Source: JANSWP01 sp041941305 (GTDB taxonomy: Bacteria; Bacteroidota; Bacteroidia; Chitinophagales; Saprospiraceae). From it: a stretch of 64,000 nt of DNA. The stretch lies in assembly GCA_041941305.1 (NCBI GenBank), contig JBGTQJ010000009.1:166365-230364 (forward strand), read 5' to 3'. Below are positions 61,974-64,000 of the stretch, in pieces (positions within the stretch are counted from its first letter, which is position 1; each line of letters begins with the position of its first letter). Both the position numbers and the translations under genes were made by a program. The notes below the pieces were generated by a model. The model had not been told where the DNA came from. It was given only the letters and a program-made list of their open reading frames with translations, and did no database searches.

Positions 61974-63722
61974 ATGAACAAAATATACTTTTTTTTAGGA
62001 CTCCTATTTTTTTGTCAGCCTTTGGCTTCACAAAAATTTGATAATAATTGGTTAATAGGTGCAAAATGGCCAACTCCTGACCACAATCACATGATAATAA
62101 ATTTTGAAGATGACCCTCCAAATGTTATTTTACATGAAAGGGAATTAAATATTCATTTAACAAGTGGAAGTATTTCTGATAGTTTGGGTAAACTATTACT
62201 CTATACTAATGGTGTGCATATCTATAATGAATTACATGACCTGGTAGAAAATGGAGATAGCATTAATTGTTGCGGTAGCTTATACAATGATGCCTTACTT
62301 ACAGGTCTTGAAAATCTTCAAGGTGCGGTATTTTTCCCTTCGTCTGTCAATGAAAATGAATTTTTTTTAGTTCATGGAAATTTAATTCCCGAAGAAGGAG
62401 TAAGTATTGGCAAAGTCCAATATTCAAAAATTGATTTAAGTTCTAACAACGGCAAGGGAGTAGTACTAGAAAAAAATGAAGTTTTGCATGAAGGACTTTT
62501 TGAAAATTTTTCCTGTGTCAAGCATGCCAATGGAAAAGACTGGTGGATTCTTTATCCAGATACTAAGAAAAGCAAATTTTATAGAATGCTATTTAATGGT
62601 GCTGGTTTTGAAGGTCCTTTTGAACAAACAATTGGAACAATCCCAGAAGATACTTTTCGCTTGATAAACATGAATAAGGTTTTCTCTTTAAATGGTGATA
62701 AGTATGTTTATTTTGAAATTCTTCATGGTCTAAGTGTTTTTGATTTTGATCGATGTTCGGGTGAGTTAAGCAATGAAAAGCGTATTGATTTTGATATTAG
62801 AGGTTGGCATCCTGGAGGAGCAGCGATTTCCCCAAATGGACGCTTTTTATATATTGATTTGGTGTTTCTTGAACCTCCTTTTACCCATCAAAGTCCTTGG
62901 ACCATATTGTTAATTCAGTATGACCTTTGGGCAGATGATATCCCTTCAACTGCTGATACGATACTAAATACTAAGGAATTTGGTTTTGGCTATATGCAAC
63001 TCGGACCAGATGGACGAATTTATATAGACGGTGGAGATTCCTACCATATTATCAATCAACCCAATAAAAAAGGAGATGATTGTGAATTCCAGCGAAGTTG
63101 GCTGCCTTTTCCTGCACTAAATAATGGCACTGTCCCCTACTTTCCCAACTACCGCCTTGGTTCCATAGACAGCAGCCCCTGCGATACACTAGGCATTGAT
63201 AACATCCCACTTGCCGGATTCCGATGTGAGGCAGACAGCCTTGATTCCCTTACCGTCTATTTTACAGATAATTCCTTTTACGAACCTGCCGACTGGGCTT
63301 GGGATTTTGCGGGAATGGGTATTAGTTCTGATACCAATCCGGTTTTTACTTTTCCCGAATATGGCATTTACGAAGTCTGTCTGACAGTGAGTAATGAAAA
63401 TGGGGAAGATAGTTTTTGTAAGACTTTGGAATTGATACCGGTGGGGGTGGGAGAAGAAAATTTTAAAGCACAATTGGTACATATTTTTCCGAATCCAGCT
63501 AGAGGCAATTTGAATATTGTTTTTTCCTCTCAAGGTTTGAACTCAGGTGGGAGTTTTTCTTTACAAACCATTTCCGGAACCACTATTTTGAATGAAGAAT
63601 TTGGAAAGGAATTAAAGGAATTAAATATAAATGTTGAGAATGTCAGCCCTGGAGTTTATTTCTGTTTAGTTAAAACACATTCCGGTTTAGTATTTACAGA
63701 AAAGGTCATTTTGATTAAATAA
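61974..63722 (+). CDS. Secreted PKD-domain protein with T9SS type A sorting domain
   Basis: The product is 582 aa with a signal peptide (MNKIYFFLGLLFFCQPLASQ). A beta-propeller-like part (~25-400) includes WWILYPDTKKSKFYRMLFNG and GGAAISPNGRFLYIDLV. A PKD domain (~405-480) shows DWAWDFAGMGISSDTNPVFTF and YGIYEVCLTVSNENGEDSF. The C-terminal sorting domain reads VHIFPNPARGNLNIVFSSQ...SPGVYFCLVKTHSG. Export by T9SS is predicted; the surface role is unknown. Confidence 0.9.
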   Translation: MNKIYFFLGLLFFCQPLASQKFDNNWLIGAKWPTPDHNHMIINFEDDPPNVILHERELNIHLTSGSISDSLGKLLLYTNGVHIYNELHDLVENGDSINCCGSLYNDALLTGLENLQGAVFFPSSVNENEFFLVHGNLIPEEGVSIGKVQYSKIDLSSNNGKGVVLEKNEVLHEGLFENFSCVKHANGKDWWILYPDTKKSKFYRMLFNGAGFEGPFEQTIGTIPEDTFRLINMNKVFSLNGDKYVYFEILHGLSVFDFDRCSGELSNEKRIDFDIRGWHPGGAAISPNGRFLYIDLVFLEPPFTHQSPWTILLIQYDLWADDIPSTADTILNTKEFGFGYMQLGPDGRIYIDGGDSYHIINQPNKKGDDCEFQRSWLPFPALNNGTVPYFPNYRLGSIDSSPCDTLGIDNIPLAGFRCEADSLDSLTVYFTDNSFYEPADWAWDFAGMGISSDTNPVFTFPEYGIYEVCLTVSNENGEDSFCKTLELIPVGVGEENFKAQLVHIFPNPARGNLNIVFSSQGLNSGGSFSLQTISGTTILNEEFGKELKELNINVENVSPGVYFCLVKTHSGLVFTEKVILIK

Positions 63723-63903
63723 GGCAGGTCAAGGTGGAAAAGAGAGAAGCCGGGAAGAGGAAATAATACGGAAAGAAGAATGTGCCGAGACCGTAAAACC
63801 CGACTTCTCGATATTAATTAGATCATTTGCCCTTCAAATTTAGGGCTTGAATATTCATTTTTGTTAAACTATTCTTAGACGTATCTTAATAATAACCCCA
63901 ATT

Positions 63904-63945
63904 GCGAAGGATTTGCCTCGCCCGTACGGGCTCGTCGAAGGGGGT
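63904..63945. repeat. Short palindromic repeat (REP-like), copy 2
   Basis: It starts GCGAAGGAT, has CGCCCGTACGGGCTCG in the middle and ends GAAGGGGG. It resembles 57949-57999 and directly abuts the MITE-like sequence. Confidence 0.55.
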
Positions 63946-64000
63946 TTAAGTTCTATTATTGAAAGTCAAAATGTAAAATGTAAAATGATAAATTTAAAAG
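63946..64000. mobile_element. MITE-like element, partial, cut by the window end
   Basis: These 55 nt are the exact reverse complement of 41896-41950, starting TTAAGTTCTATTATTGAAAG. The outer AGGGCTG of the full 18-bp end is missing here, so this copy is either degenerate at that end or shorter. Confidence 0.85.

Overview
The window looks like a chromosomal segment of a member of the Bacteroidota, most likely of the Saprospiraceae/Lewinella type. The reasons are low to moderate GC, several secreted proteins with type IX secretion (T9SS) C-terminal sorting domains, a CHU_C-type gliding-associated protein with SprB-like repeats, two TonB receptors with N-terminal carboxypeptidase-like domains, promoter elements of the TTTG-N19-TAnnTTTG class, and no obvious Shine-Dalgarno sequences. 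The genus assignment is inference. A run of 10 N (42209-42218) marks a scaffold gap.

Region 1 (1-17 kb) is a defence region. It opens with the 3' part of a NACHT NTPase. A CRISPR array of 15 near-identical 29-nt repeats follows, split by a complete IS66-family element (2100-4488). Next come a leader and a minus-strand type I (I-B-like) cas operon, transcribed in the order cas6-cas5-cas3-cas8-cas7-(cas4 fragment)-cas4-cas1-cas2-leader-array. A divergent Uma2-family nuclease gene sits between cas7 and cas4, flanked by a 250-bp duplication of the 5' part of cas4. Upstream of cas6 are an unknown helical protein, a 47-codon reading frame with a GG motif, and a WYL-domain regulator that could control the locus.

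Region 2 (17-24 kb) holds a DtxR/MntR-like regulator divergent from a TonB receptor and a thioredoxin-like lipoprotein; a palindromic operator candidate lies inside the receptor promoter. A tRNA-Pro, an MFS transporter and a TlpA-like lipoprotein follow.

Region 3 (24-44.6 kb) is mostly ordinary chromosome: a T9SS type B protein, a DinB-like protein, a carboxypeptidase-like-domain protein, a lipase-like hydrolase, a VWA-like membrane protein, a conserved Bacteroidota secreted protein, groES-groEL, WbqC-like, a dynamin-like GTPase, a second TonB receptor and an APC permease fused to two UspA domains. Nested palindromic elements and a MITE-like element lie at 24.0, 41.7-42.3 and 63.9 kb.

Region 4 (44.7-64 kb) has a metalloprotease gene interrupted by an in-frame stop, a secreted T9SS protein, the complete nqrABCDEF sodium-pump operon (NqrA with an unusual membrane-anchor extension), tRNA-Arg, ung, a DUF423 protein, oligopeptidase B and two T9SS proteins, one lacking its N-terminus. 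Recurrent hairpin-forming tracts with a period near 7 nt occur between genes throughout the window, including inside the cas and nqr operons.
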